Assembly: GCA_026770575.1 (NCBI GenBank)
Contig: MU657313.1
Location: forward strand, 37,353-53,624
Length of the DNA: 16,272 nt
Source of the DNA: Pelagophyceae sp. CCMP2097
Taxonomy: Eukaryota; Sar; Pelagophyceae
Direction of reading: 5' to 3'
Shown: positions 1-8,754 of the stretch, in pieces
Layout: each line of letters starts with the position of its first letter
How positions within the stretch are numbered: the stretch's first letter is position 1
Program-made: the position numbers and the translations under genes
The notes under the pieces: model-generated
Seen by the model: the letters and a program-made list of their open reading frames with translations, nothing else
What the model was told of the DNA's origin: nothing
Database searches by the model: none

Positions 1-78
1 CCCCATCCGCCAGGTATACTCGGTGTCCTCTTTCTACGGAAATCTTCGGAGCTCTCTTTGTCACTGCTCGTCCACGCC
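1..78. other. Left flank, probably host DNA
   Basis: No gene is visible. The segment has mixed composition and lies outside the clearly alignable part of the left terminal inverted repeat. CTGCTCGTCCACG occurs here at 64-76 and again at 79-91 with one base changed, so the exact end of the large element is ambiguous. A weak resemblance (CTCG...TTTCTAC) to the reverse complement of the right flank leaves open that the repeat extends past the window edge. Confidence 0.4.
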
Positions 79-633
79 CTGCTCGTCCACGACACGCGTC
101 GCGTAAGCTCCCCCCCATGGAAATACGGGACTTTTTTTTATGTGAATGTTAAAATGAAGTCCTTCTGCGTTTGGGCTTGTAGCGATTTTAAAGGTATTTC
201 GATTTTGGGGTTTTGAAGTTTGTTGGATTTTCAACTTTCTCGATTTTCAACTTTTTCCGATTTTCAACTTTTAGGAGTTTGCGATTTTGCGATTTTTGGG
301 AATTAGGATTTTCAACTTTTTGATTTGATTTGATTTGATTTGATTTGATTTTTTTGATTTTTGATAAATTTTTTTTTTTTGAGATTTTTAAGATTTTGGA
401 GATTTGGGAGATTTTCCACTTTTGGGTTTTGAGGATATTCAACTTTTTCGTTTTTTATAGGATTTTTTAGGATTTGGGGTATTGGCATTTTTGTTTTTTT
501 ATTTGTTTGAGATTTTTGATTTTTTTTTGTCTCCCCCTCATTTGATCCGAGGGATGGGGGGGGTCTCCCCTCAGGAATGGGGTTAGAGGGGTATCCCCTC
601 AGTGGTATCCCCTCAGGGATATCCCCTCGCCCC
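79..633. repeat. Left terminal inverted repeat
   Basis: It aligns in reverse complement with 13266-13825. Matching landmarks are CTGCTCGT, ACACGCGTCG, an ATGGAAATACGGG-like stretch (right ATGGAGATACGGG), TATGTGAATGTTAAA, GCGTTTGGGCT, many GATTTTCAACTTTTT units, and an inner C/G-run block with TTTGATCCGAGGGATGGGG. The top strand is T-rich in this arm and A-rich in the other, as expected. The arms differ by indels and by private microsatellites, so they are old and not recently homogenised. Confidence 0.9.
321..350. repeat. (TGATT)6 microsatellite in the left TIR
   Basis: Six perfect 5-bp units sit inside the GATTTTCAACTTTT-rich part of the left arm. The right arm has no equivalent expansion, so this arose after the two arms separated. 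Confidence 0.9.
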
Positions 634-718
634 TTAAATTCCTATATGCACCATTTTGATATATCATATAATATTTATACATAAAATGATTGTGTCAAAT
701 CATATATAAACAAAAGAT

Positions 719-735
719 TATATATATATATATTT
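719..735 (+). promoter_or_regulatory. TATA-type promoter just inside the left TIR
   Basis: An alternating TA tract runs into TTTACA and then an ATG at 739 (ATGAGTGAAG). The spacing is very short for a eukaryotic TATA box but resembles the arrangement at the other end of the element (TATATTTATATACATT before ATGAGCGATATG at 12808). Confidence 0.4.
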
Positions 736-738
736 ACA

Positions 739-1082
739 ATGAGTGAAGTGAATATTGATAATAAAGTTAAAAAGTTTTTGATTGTTCGCAAAGAACCGAA
801 ATTCAAACGAGGTAGGTGGAATATTGTGATGAAAAAAAGAACGGAACTATTTTGCTGGATAAAAATTATAAATCGCACGTTGATATGATGCGTTGCGTTA
901 ATAATCCGATTCAATCACGACAACTTTTATATTACTATTTAAAAGGCAGGGACTTGATTACAAAGGGGACACGAATCTCAAAATACGACATAAAAATTAT
1001 AAAATTATCAAAAACCGATTTGGATGAACTGAAAATAGAAGAGGAAATTGAACGCATGAACGCACATGAAGCCTATATATAA
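739..1082 (+). pseudogene. Small gene of unknown function next to the left TIR, frameshifted
   Basis: I do not recognise the product. Reading from ATG 739 gives MSEVNIDNKVKKFLIVRKEP and more, rich in Lys, Asn and Ile. That frame fails shortly after about 815. An adjacent frame, open from 816 (GTG, right after a TAG), carries 88 residues to a stop at 1080-1082. That part is charged, with a LLYYYLKGRDLITKG segment and a C-terminal acidic/helical stretch (DLDELKIEEEIERMNAHE). The composition and the seamless change of frame suggest one gene of about 113 residues broken by a single indel. It is the first gene inside the left TIR, directly after a TA-rich promoter. No membrane segment or signal peptide is evident. 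Alternatively it is two separate small ORFs. Confidence 0.45.
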
Positions 1083-1151
1083 GAGCAATCAATAAATGTA
1101 ATAGATATTTATTCATTAATATATATTCGGAGCCAGAAGGTGGTTTAACTG

Positions 1152-1765
1152 TCAAAAACCTCGCTGCGATTTTGTTGGAGTTGTTATATTTTTATCGATA
1201 TTATTGCCAATTGTGTGAACATTCAATTTTTTTCTTCGGGGTACGTAAAACGTGCTTTCATTTTTTCGTGGGATAGTGCTTCCAATGCTTATAGGGTCTT
1301 GATATGTTGTAAAATTAAATATTGGTGTACGGCCCCCTTTGTCGTTCAAGGAGTCTTTCAAGTCATACCATGGGTTCGAACCGGGGACAAAACTGCATGT
1401 ACCAGCGATTCCTTCATATTTTCTTGATAAATAATTGGTAACCCCAGCACCCAACGAATGCCCCGTGAGGTATAATTTCTCTTCTTTTCCTATTTTTTTA
1501 TACTTTCATTAACTTATCTTCCGCTTCGATAAAACGAGGGTTCGAGGACCGAGTATTGGTAAGTATTGAACCGTCTGCAATAATGTCCTGTAAATTATAA
1601 GGATTGGTCCCGCGCCAAACAAGAATATTGTTTCTGTTCAAATCATCTCGGTAAAGTTTGGATCTTCTTTCTGAGAATTGGTTATTTTTAGTGAATCCGG
1701 ACGGGGTTATGTTAGAATATATCGCTTTCGATAACACCGCGTTTTTTTCTTAAATCAGAGTCCAT
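1152..1765 (-). pseudogene. Class 3 (fungal-type) lipase-like protein, two frameshifts
   Basis: This is an alpha/beta-hydrolase of the lipase class 3 family, predicted to cleave ester bonds of acylglycerols or phospholipids. Seen directly: a VWRGT segment of the type expected before the lid; the nucleophile elbow GHSLG encoded at 1449-1463 (Ser codon 1455-1457); an Asp in YQDPIS and a His in NVHTIGNNI further on, in the order and spacing of the family's Ser-Asp-His triad. The gene starts at ATG 1763-1765, preceded by TATAAAATA at 1786-1792. Two frame changes occur, both inside T7 runs (1742-1748 and 1493-1499); otherwise about 200 residues read through. That is near the core domain length, so little is missing. 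No signal peptide is visible. The gene is divergent from the fibre gene. Lipases are accessory cargo in some viruses; a role in membrane passage is inference. The homopolymer shifts may be assembly errors rather than true decay. Confidence 0.8.
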
Positions 1766-1785
1766 TAAGAACAATATTTATTTTA

Positions 1786-1792
1786 TTTTATA
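1786..1792 (-). promoter_or_regulatory. TATA box upstream of the lipase-like gene
   Basis: On the minus strand TATAAAATAAAATAAATATT begins about 20 nt upstream of the lipase ATG. It is a good match to a TATA box, though close to the start codon, which implies a very short leader. The 1.0 kb inserted element begins about 80 bp further upstream. Confidence 0.5.
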
Positions 1793-1874
1793 AGCATTAA
1801 TTAATGAAGTATTATGATATAATCAATCTGGAAGAACAATCCGAAAACACTGATAAAAACAGATTCGCCTCATA

Positions 1875-2875
1875 AGAGGTCTTCAGCAAAATCCAAAGTC
1901 GTACATACCTTGCACTTGAAACCCGCAACTGACAAATGCAGCGTATGTAATTGTGAAACTCTATCTCCTCGTGATCGTTCAACGGGCCTTGCACTTGCTT
2001 GTGCGGGTTTGGCGGGACCGACCAAATATCAAAGTCGTACCTGGGTACGGGTTTGGTGTTCGGACAGTGCGCGGGTCCCTCCGAGGCTGACAAGGCCCAG
2101 GCTCGATCGGCGCGGTCCGGGTACCCCAAGAAGGAGCCGCTTCGAGAGCCCCTCCGTCCGCCGGTACCAAAAGTGCGACGGAGGCGCAGGGCCCGACGAA
2201 ACGACCGCGCGACACGGCGGCTGCTCGACCTCCGCCACGCGACCCACAGCCCGCAGCCGGCGCTGTCGCGAGTTTCTGAATCGCTAATACGGTGGCACCC
2301 ATGTGTTTTGAGCAGCAGAGCGGGGCGAGCGTTCGCGCGACTACGACCGCCCGCGTGCGCAAGCGCGAGCGGCGGTCGCGGTCGCCGCCGCCGCGGCTCT
2401 TTTCGTGCGACCGGTCGCGGCGGATGCGGTCGCGGTCGCGTCAGTCCTCCCGAGTCGGCGGCGCGGCTTGTCGCGGTCACCGCCACCGCGGTCACCGCTG
2501 CGGTCGCCACGGCGGTCGCCGCCGCCGCTGCGGGCGCCGCCGCCTTCGCCGCGGGCGCGCCCTAGTCGGGGGAGGTGCGCCGCTGGCACCGCCCGCCCGG
2601 GCGGCGCTGATCGACGCGTGTAGAACAACTCTGCCTATGTGTCGGGCCGTACGAGCTTGAATCGCATCATGCCATGATACGACTGCGCGCTTGTTGGGAA
2701 CCATTATGGGTAGGCTCAGATTGCAGAATCGCCCGACAACTTCGAGCCTCGGCCTCATACGGGCTTAAACGGGCCTAGGATACTTGGTCGCACTTTCAGT
2801 TACATATTTGCACTTTCAGTTACAGTTTTGAAGTTTGCACTTTCAGTTACGAGTTGGATTTTGCTGAAGCCCTCT
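1875..2875. mobile_element. GC-rich non-autonomous element A with inverted ends
   Basis: The ends are AGAGGTCTTCAGCAAAATCC and, on the other strand, AGAGGGCTTCAGCAAAATCC: 21 of 22 bases match in inverted orientation. Inside, about 2000-2640 is extremely GC-rich, with repeated GCGGTCGC/GCCGCC motifs, in sharp contrast to the AT-rich host element. Long ORFs exist in several frames and on both strands here, as expected for stop-poor GC-rich DNA, and none looks like a protein. The flanks read ATA before and ATT after, so no clear target duplication is visible. It is inserted between the divergent lipase and fibre genes, so it is younger than the Polinton. The tips resemble those of element B (14948-15668). 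Confidence 0.7.
2791..2850. repeat. Three direct copies of CACTTTCAGTTAC
   Basis: Copies start at 2791, 2811 and 2838, mostly preceded by TTTG. They lie just inside the right end of element A. The left end has only a weak counterpart (TTGCACTTGAAACCCGCAACTG, inverted sense not perfect). Sub-terminal repeats of this kind are commonly transposase-binding sites; that role is inferred. Confidence 0.75.
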
Positions 2876-3601
2876 ATTGTACGCTATAACGATGGACAAT
2901 GCTAAGACTGGGAAGAATGTCCGTATAAAAATTGGAATGAGTACAATTTTTAACACAAAGATTATATAGTTATTCATTGCCGATGCCAGGAGGATTTTAT
3001 ATACGAGGGATTTTAAGAATGATAATAAAATATAAAAGTCGGTTAAGATAATTAGAAAAAGGTTTACAGGATTTAACGGAAGATATTCATTATAGGAGTA
3101 AATCTCGATTGAATAGCCGGGAGTGGCTTATTACTACCCCTAAGATTTTAACCAGTAAATTTTTAAAATAATAAAATGAAAATCAAGAATATTATCTCGT
3201 AGGTCCTTCACATCCAACTCAAACAGATAGGGGCAATGTGAAATTGGTATCATTTCTTTTAGTTAATTTTATTCTGTTATATATAATGGAGTTCATTGAT
3301 ATTAAAACCTCGAATATTATAGAAGATGTCGTTTATGTAGAAGGGGTTTTAATAGATGATTATTATACTGTTATTGAGAAAAGTGTTGAGTCCATTATAA
3401 AAATAAAAATTCCTCAACTGTCGATTTAATATTTAATATAGATTTATCGGATCAGATATTGCGTAAAATAGATAGTAAAAACAATAATCTAAATATTAAA
3501 ATTCCAATAACAAATATCAGAGATATTTCACAAATTGGGGAGTATTGATTATATTAAAAGAGGATTTAACTATCGAAAATGTAAATTAACGAAACTTCAA
3601 A

Positions 3602-3770
3602 GACATTCCTGGGCAAAATGGAATTCCCGGGGAAATTGGAATTCAGGGCATCCCAGGCATTCCCGGCATTGGAATTCAAGGCATCCAGGGGTTTCTAGGC
3701 ATATTGGGATAGGGGGTGAAACGGGCAAAACCGGCGATTCTGGCAAAACCGGCGATTCTGGCGTTTCGTG
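3602..3770 (+). repeat. Collagen-like Gly-X-Y tract in the fibre gene
   Basis: One frame reads DIPGQNGIPGEIGIQGIPG and onwards for about 12 Gly-X-Y triplets until a TAG at 3710-3712. The next frame then carries GETGKTGDSGKTGDSG to about 3764. At DNA level the tract is built of GGCATTCC/GGAATTC units and a duplicated GGCAAAACCGGCGATTCT 18-mer. The phase change between the two halves breaks the triple-helix region in the present copy. Confidence 0.85.
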
Positions 3771-3969
3771 GAAAGCATAAATGGCTTAAATGCGCCTTTA
3801 TACGTCGCAGGTGATGGGATTTATTTAAATGAAGGATTTTTTTTCAGTAAAAAATAATGACACCTTAAATTTTGATTCGAGTGGTTTTCTCAGAATAACG
3901 AATCATCCATATACCAAAGCTGAAATAGATAATAAACTTACTATTTTATCAAATGTGGACAGTATAGAG

Positions 3970-4353
3970 ACGGGAAGAGCGATTTCCGCTGAATCATCGC
4001 TTGATGCGAAAATAACAACATTAACCGCCTCAAATGTAGCAATAAGAGCGTCGATTACAGCGTAGACGGGAATAGTGAGTGCCGCTGAATCATCGCTTGA
4101 TGCGAAAATAACAACATTAACCGCCGCTGATGTAGCAATAAGAGCGTCCATCACAGCCGAGACGGGAAGAGTGAGTACCGCTGAATCATCGCTTGATGCG
4201 AAAACAACAACATTAACCGTCGCTGATGTAGCAATAAGAGCATCGATAACAGCAGAGACGGGAAGAGTGAGTACCGCTGAATCATCGCTTGATGCAAAAA
4301 TTACAACATTAACCGCCTCGGATGTTGCAATCCGAGCCAGCATCAAAGAAGCA
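3970..4353 (+). repeat. Four tandem 96-bp repeats (32 aa each) in the fibre gene
   Basis: ACGGGAA recurs at 3970, 4066, 4162 and 4258, exactly 96 bp apart. Each unit encodes a variant of GRVSTAESSLDAKITTLTA followed by xDVAIRASITAET. Ala, Ser, Ile and Leu spacing looks like a trimeric coiled-coil or helical fibre shaft. The unit is a multiple of three and frame is kept through all copies. The only break is a TAG at 4063-4065, at the end of the first unit, where the other copies have GAG. Nucleotide identity between units is high, so amplification or conversion is more recent than much of the surrounding decay. Confidence 0.95.
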
Positions 4354-5224
4354 ACTAAAATTAAATTAAACACGGGGCTTGTGAAAAACAATTTAAATGA
4401 ACTTCTCAAACAAATTGATGATACTCTGCTTATAAATAACTCGAGTAGTCTTGGTGTCCGTCCTTACGAAACGTCGTATCAAAAATTATTAAGATTAAAA
4501 CCACCGACTTTTGATTACGACGCCAGATTAAACAATGCAGAAACAAAGGTTTTATCTGATATTTCTAGCAGAAACAATGTTAATACGGAGATAAGAGGGG
4601 ATCTGATTGTTGGACAAAACAATGGTCTAATCAGCGGATCGTTTCCTGTGTTTTTTGGATTTGCTCGAAATACGATTATATTTTTCACAACTATCCCAAA
4701 AATATTTACGCTGTTCTAAATAACACAATACACTTCATCTAAACGGTCAAAAAATTAAGTAGGACAATCGAGTGCATATATATATTTTTTTTAATAACAA
4801 AATTTAGGGAAACCCGTTTAAGATTTATTCGAAGGTAAAACGGTCTCGTCCGATTCGTATACAATAGACCCGTTATCGATATTAAAATTAGTAGTTACCA
4901 ATCAAGAACACCTTTTAATTTCTTGTAAATAATATTGCCATTGGAGTTATAAAGAAAATTCCAATAATTGAGATAATTGAGATTTAAATATTAATAAAAG
5001 GGAATTTCAATTGAATCTTGATAGAAACAGAATGACATTGACGTTTCGAGGAATTCATACAATTAACTACCAGAACAAATAGTTATTCAAATGCTCAGAA
5101 GCGAAAAAATTTCAATTTAGTGGCGTTTATCCAAATTTAAAAAAAGCCGATTCCATTTACACAAAATACAATTCCGGAAATTTTTCAGAGATAACAAACA
5201 ACGTTATTTATTGCAAACTTAGTG

Positions 5225-5700
5225 GAAGCCCTTCGATTTTAATTGATTCGAGTGGAATGAAATCCAATGCTGGCAAGAATGTGACTATTATTAATCAAGT
5301 CTTATCGACTATCGACAATCGATATGCGGCTGGCGAAAATGTGAATATAACTGATCATATTATAGTCAGTATTGTAAATGGCATTTATTAAAACGGAGAT
5401 GGCTTAAATCTTGATATTGACAAAAATGTGTTTTCATAAAAAAAATGAAGTTGAAAATTTGTCTTTTGATGTATCAGGGAGTTAAATCGCATCGCTCCAA
5501 AATATATATTATGGGAGCGATACGATTTCAATCGATACAAGCGGTGTCGTGTAATCTCTTCTCAAAGCTGGCAAGAATGTTATCTTTTTGAATTATCTAT
5601 TGATTCATAATAAGGCGCTTGGGATAATATAAATATATCTGATCAAAATATAATCAGTAGTGTAAATGGCAAATATTCGGCTGGCTCAAATATTTTTATT
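5225..5700 (+). repeat. Duplicated fibre module, about 290-300 bp period
   Basis: GCTGGCAAGAATGT occurs at 5269-5282 and again at 5567-5580. CTGATCA(T/A)...ATAxTCAGTAxTGTAAATGGCA occurs near 5351 and near 5638. Each copy also starts with a D-S/T-SG motif (IDSSGM; IDTSGV). Copy 1 is open; copy 2 has several stops and shifts. Protein-level parallels to GDGIYL...FDSSG at 3810-3880 suggest a third, more distant copy upstream. Confidence 0.75.
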
Positions 5701-6110
5701 TCCGATACAAATATCAATTGTTCTTTTTTGAAAGGTAATGCCTCAATTCCAATAAATTAAATTGGTTTTATCAAGAACAATGCCCCGGATATAATAGTGA
5801 CAATTACAACAACCGGGACAAATAATGCTTCATCTATTACTGGACTTTATCCGGATTGTTATATATATTCTGTTGATACTCGATATCAGCAGGTGCAGGT
5901 ATATCCCTAGCGTCGAACTTCATTTCAACCAACCATTTTAAAAGTATTGATAAGGAATCAATCAGACTAATTGTAAAGAATAAAATAATCAGACAAAATC
6001 GATAATAGTGTATAAGATAGTATAAAGGTAATCTTAAAATATCCATTTGATATGTCCGTTGTTGCTCATGCTCGGGTTAATACTGTTGAATCATCCCTCA
6101 ATTGGTATGA

Positions 6111-6911
6111 AATTATTTCGCGGCGTACTTCACAAGATCAATATTGAATCAAAATTTTTCCCATTTGTAATTATAGAAACATCAACATCAAACCTCTATC
6201 CTCTTAATAAGACCTTGTAAATTATTGATCGACGAATTCCTTGTATTCAACGGCTTTTCACTAATAACTTACGTTTTAATCGTAGAGATTCGTACAGGAA
6301 ACAATTCTTTCATCGATTCGCGTTTTCTTTGAACGTGTGTTGTATTTAATCCGAAAAATTATAATTATAACCCATAACTCTTTTTGCAGATGATAGCGTT
6401 ATGACGCAAACTGCAAAAATGTTATTGTTACCTTAAAACTATTTCCCCGTAAGAAATTTGAGCGGACTCGAACCTTTTTTATGACGTAAGGCATACGTTC
6501 ATTCGATTGGAAGAATTATGATTATTTTTTTTTAAAAATTTAATTTCAACATCTTCATTCACTTCAAGGAAAACATGTATAAATTTTGTGTTTACAAAAA
6601 TACTGTCATCTTAAGACATCCAAACTGAAAATGCGAGATTCGTGTGAGTAAACACGTTTTTAGGATGCGAATAAAGCACAGGGCAACAAATCCTAAAAAA
6701 AAAATCATCCAGAAAGAAATGGCAGCATCTTATTGTTTATTTTAAATAGAAACCATATTAATAAAGAATAAACAAACTATGTTTATTTTCCTTTTATTGA
6801 TAAAAAATCAAAAGATGAATACACCGGTTAACAATTTCGAATAACATAGTTAAATGATTCGTGGCTTAAAATTCCAGTAAAATATAAAGAAAATCTTGAA
6901 TTTATTTTTAA
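6111..6911. other. AT-rich stretch without a recognisable gene
   Basis: Both strands are broken by frequent stops in all frames. Short open patches exist, such as KIPVKYKENLEFIF near 6860-6905 on the plus strand, but none could be linked to a family. Given its position between fibre and polymerase, this is probably where virion or packaging genes have decayed; that is inference. Confidence 0.5.
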
Positions 6912-7136
6912 ATGAATAATTATTTGGAAGACATAACCTTTATTTATACAAAATTATCAAGCAATGATGCCGTTCGAAAGAATGATGCTATTTTTCGATT
7001 TATCTCAGACGAGTTCAACAGAAAGGACAAATATTTTTTATAATAGATAACTTATTTTCAAGGGGTGAATTCTGAAAAAAATGTTACCATAAAAAGCAAC
7101 CTCCTTTACATACTATCTATTCATTACCGATAAATT
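6912..7136 (+). pseudogene. Short decayed ORF, unknown
   Basis: ATG at 6912 opens MNNYLEDITFIYTKLSSNDA and continues to DKYFL, where TAA TAG (7041-7046) interrupts. The same frame then stays open as ITYFQGVNSEKNVTIKSN to a TAA near 7134. The amino-acid mix (balanced charge, aromatic residues, no homopolymer bias) looks more coding-like than the surroundings. I do not recognise the family. It has the plus orientation of the fibre gene. Confidence 0.35.
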
Positions 7137-7268
7137 CTAAAATATAAGTGTTATAATTATTTCTTTAAAAAAAATAAAAACACAGTGCAGGATTTTATAT
7201 TTTTTTTATCAGAAAAAACAAATTTAGATTAATTAAAAATATTTTGTAGTTTCGTTGGTTTTATAAAT

Positions 7269-7481
7269 ATGCTTCAGATAGTTCAAAATTCTGAAAACTA
7301 CGAATTTGTATCTGTCGACGTTGTTGAGATCCACCAGAGTGTATAAAGTAATTTCGATATAAAGACGGCAAATTTGAGAACAAACAACAACGCACTATAT
7401 ATGGGTAATCGAGTTATCAAGATCCCATTAAATTGCTGTTACAAAAGAGAAAAATTTTTTCCTTCGAAAATATTGTTATAA
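7269..7481 (+). pseudogene. Short decayed ORF, unknown, one internal stop
   Basis: ATG at 7269 begins MLQIVQNSENYEFVSVDVVE. A TAA at 7344-7346 interrupts, and the frame then continues through NFDIKTANLRTNNNALYMGN and IPLNCCYK to a stop at 7479-7481. About 70 residues are readable across the single stop. A beta-rich, structural-protein-like composition is visible, so a virion protein fragment is possible, but I cannot assign it. Confidence 0.4.
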
Positions 7482-7579
7482 ATTTTTAATTTAAGGTTTA
7501 TGATTAAATCGTTGACACTTAAAAAGTTGAACTGATAACTGATGATGATCAGAACTTTCTCATTAATATTTGTTAGACA

Positions 7580-7681
7580 ATGAGCGTAAAACTTGCTATA
7601 GATGTAGCAGATGATAATAATAAAATTCAAAATCGGACGACTAACTGGATTATAAAAAATTCCTTTAAAAGATTTAAATAA
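7580..7681 (+). pseudogene. 33-codon ORF, unknown
   Basis: Reads MSVKLAIDVADDNNKIQNRT and TNWIIKNSFKRFK before TAA. The composition is coding-like and it follows the 7269-7481 patch in the same direction but a different frame. It may be the next surviving fragment of one decayed gene. No family recognised. Confidence 0.3.
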
Positions 7682-7798
7682 ATAAATTAATAATCATGTT
7701 TTTTTTTTAAAAAATTCTTCACGTTATGTATTTGATCAAGTATTTCTTATCTTTTAAAAACTTTTTTAAAGTCATTTTTTTCAGTTCTACCGATGTTG

Positions 7799-7806
7799 TA
7801 TAAAAG
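7799..7806 (+). promoter_or_regulatory. TATA box (TATAAAAG)
   Basis: A textbook TATAAAAG lies only 11 bp upstream of the ATG at 7817, which opens a 49-residue ORF. The pairing is similar in layout to the start of the lipase-like gene, but the distance is too short for a normal leader, so translation may begin elsewhere or the match may be chance in AT-rich DNA. Confidence 0.35.
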
Positions 7807-7816
7807 TGCATTTTTA

Positions 7817-7966
7817 ATGCAGATTAAATTGACAAAAATAATTGGAAAGTTTAATACTCAGTTCTATTTGTTAAATATAGTATCGGATAGACTTGAGGAA
7901 TTTGATGGCGAAGTCCTTACAGCCGTTTTTGTGAAAGGCTATTCAAGCTCAAATATAAAATATTAA
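7817..7966 (+). CDS. Hypothetical 49-residue protein or surviving N-terminus
   Basis: Reads MQIKLTKIIGKFNTQFYLLN, then IVSDRLEEFDGEVLTAVFVK and GYSSSNIKY to TAA. The sequence is well balanced and not low-complexity, unlike most AT-rich ORFs nearby, and it is preceded by TATAAAAG. I do not recognise it. After the stop all frames are quickly closed, so it may be the start of a longer lost gene rather than a complete small protein. It shares orientation with the fibre gene and the patches at 6912-7681. Confidence 0.35.
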   Translation: MQIKLTKIIGKFNTQFYLLNIVSDRLEEFDGEVLTAVFVKGYSSSNIKY

Positions 7967-8202
7967 ATATAAAAATGGGTTGCTTCTAAGTGCAATTTAA
8001 AATGGCGTTAAAAATGCGTGATATCATTTTCAAAGATTGATGTTTTACCCAAGCATCTTGTTTTGTCTTGTTTTTAAAATGATAATTTTTTATTGTTAAC
8101 CATGCCTTATGTGTTGTAAAAAATCACAAATTAAAAATTTTATTAAAAATTAAAAAAGAACCTACTAGACTCGTATTTCATAAAATCATCCCTATTACCG
8201 GC
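7967..8202. other. No recognisable gene
   Basis: AT-rich DNA with dense stops on both strands. Nothing repeated or structured was found by eye. Confidence 0.5.
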
Positions 8203-8436
8203 TCACATTTTAAGAAAGAAGTAACTTGGCGGATTAGACTTCCAGCCAACAAGATTGCGATTTCGAAGATATTGACGCAAGTAATCATTTCGATGGATGT
8301 CAAGACTTCGACAGATGCGGTCAAAATGTCTTCTTTTGGTTCGGCTGTTTTTTTCTTTCTTGAATAAGTCTTCGAAAATAGCGCACTTCATTGTATTTAT
8401 AAATCCAATTATCCGGTATATCGCAACATACATCAT
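8203..8436 (-). pseudogene. Possible minus-strand coding fragment, unknown
   Basis: A 77-codon open stretch containing FDRICRSLDIHRNDYLRQYL and NLVGWKSNPPSYFF. The charged, Arg/Asn/Tyr-rich composition on this strand looks more protein-like than the Leu/Ile/Phe-rich reading of the opposite strand. It lies downstream of, and in the same orientation as, the polymerase remains, so it could be a distal part of that gene or of a neighbour. No motif allows a family assignment. Confidence 0.3.
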
Positions 8437-8459
8437 AAAAACGGATAGGTCGATAAAAA

Positions 8460-8754
8460 TTATATGGCTGGTGATGGGATTTATGTCATGGTTTATCTAA
8501 TACAGTTGGCGGAAAAACGATGTAAACAATAAATTTATTTCTTTTCAGAACCCATGAGTAACTTAATAGGGTATTTGTATTCGGAGACAGACAGATCATT
8601 GTTAGCCATAATGAGATTTATAAGTGTTTGGCTGTTCTTATCACAAGTTTTGTCAAAACAATTTCAACATCCACACAAGCGCACGTGTTCAACTTCGGTG
8701 CTTCGATGTCTAGCGTTAACTCTGACATCAGTGGCAGTCTTAACTATATAGTCT
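8460..8754 (+). pseudogene. Possible second fibre-like fragment
   Basis: TATATGGCTGGTGATGGGAT at 8460-8479 encodes YMAGDGIYV. This mirrors YVAGDGIYL at about 3801-3827 of the fibre gene at both DNA and protein level. Downstream, one frame reads IIVSHNEIYKCLAVLITSF and then ISTSTQAHVFNFGAS...SDISGSLNYIV up to about 8754. That would fit a Ser/Thr-rich structural protein. The link beyond the GDGIY motif is weak. Confidence 0.3.

Larger units (their letters stand above)
2983..6110 (+). pseudogene. Decayed collagen-like/repeat fibre protein (virion-surface fibre candidate)
   Basis: One plus-strand gene of roughly 1,000 residues, recognisable although it changes frame many times. In order: MPGGFY start at 2983; a charged N-terminal region (LEKGLQDLTEDIHYRSKSRL, about 3052-3110); VGPSHPTQTDRGN near 3210; a part with DLIFNIDLSDQILRKIDSK (3423-3548); a collagen-like tract (3602-3770); a GDGIYLNEG...FDSSG module (about 3777-3895); YTKAEIDNKL followed by four 32-residue repeats (3970-4353); then DIxSR/GDLIVGQ regions, and fibre modules with AGKNVTIINQ, AGENVNITD and VNGIY (5083-5700). 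A last repeat-like scrap, RVNTVESSLN, lies at about 6070-6110. Breaks seen: TAATAA near 3170, TAG 4063-4065, TAA 5389-5391, shifts in T8 (3837-3844) and A8 (5438-5445). Collagen-like and tail-fibre-like proteins occur on large DNA viruses and virophages. Attachment to the host surface is inferred. Confidence 0.75.

Noticed and set aside
188..442. Telomere-like repeats at the element end
   Set aside because: The GATTT and GATTTTCAACTTTT units are irregular, occur within an inverted repeat and do not match a known telomere unit.
1979..2758. Many long GC-rich ORFs on both strands (for example 1999-2565 plus, 1812-2510 minus)
   Set aside because: They overlap in several frames, are Arg/Ala/Pro-rich and lie in the GC-rich core of element A, where stop codons are rare. 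No motif supports a protein.
3970..4353. CRISPR-like array
   Set aside because: The repeats are contiguous 96-bp coding units without unique spacers and keep the reading frame.
3903..4409. 168-codon minus-strand ORF across the 96-bp repeats
   Set aside because: It is the antisense shadow of the in-frame repeat region. The plus strand has the coherent fibre modules on both sides.
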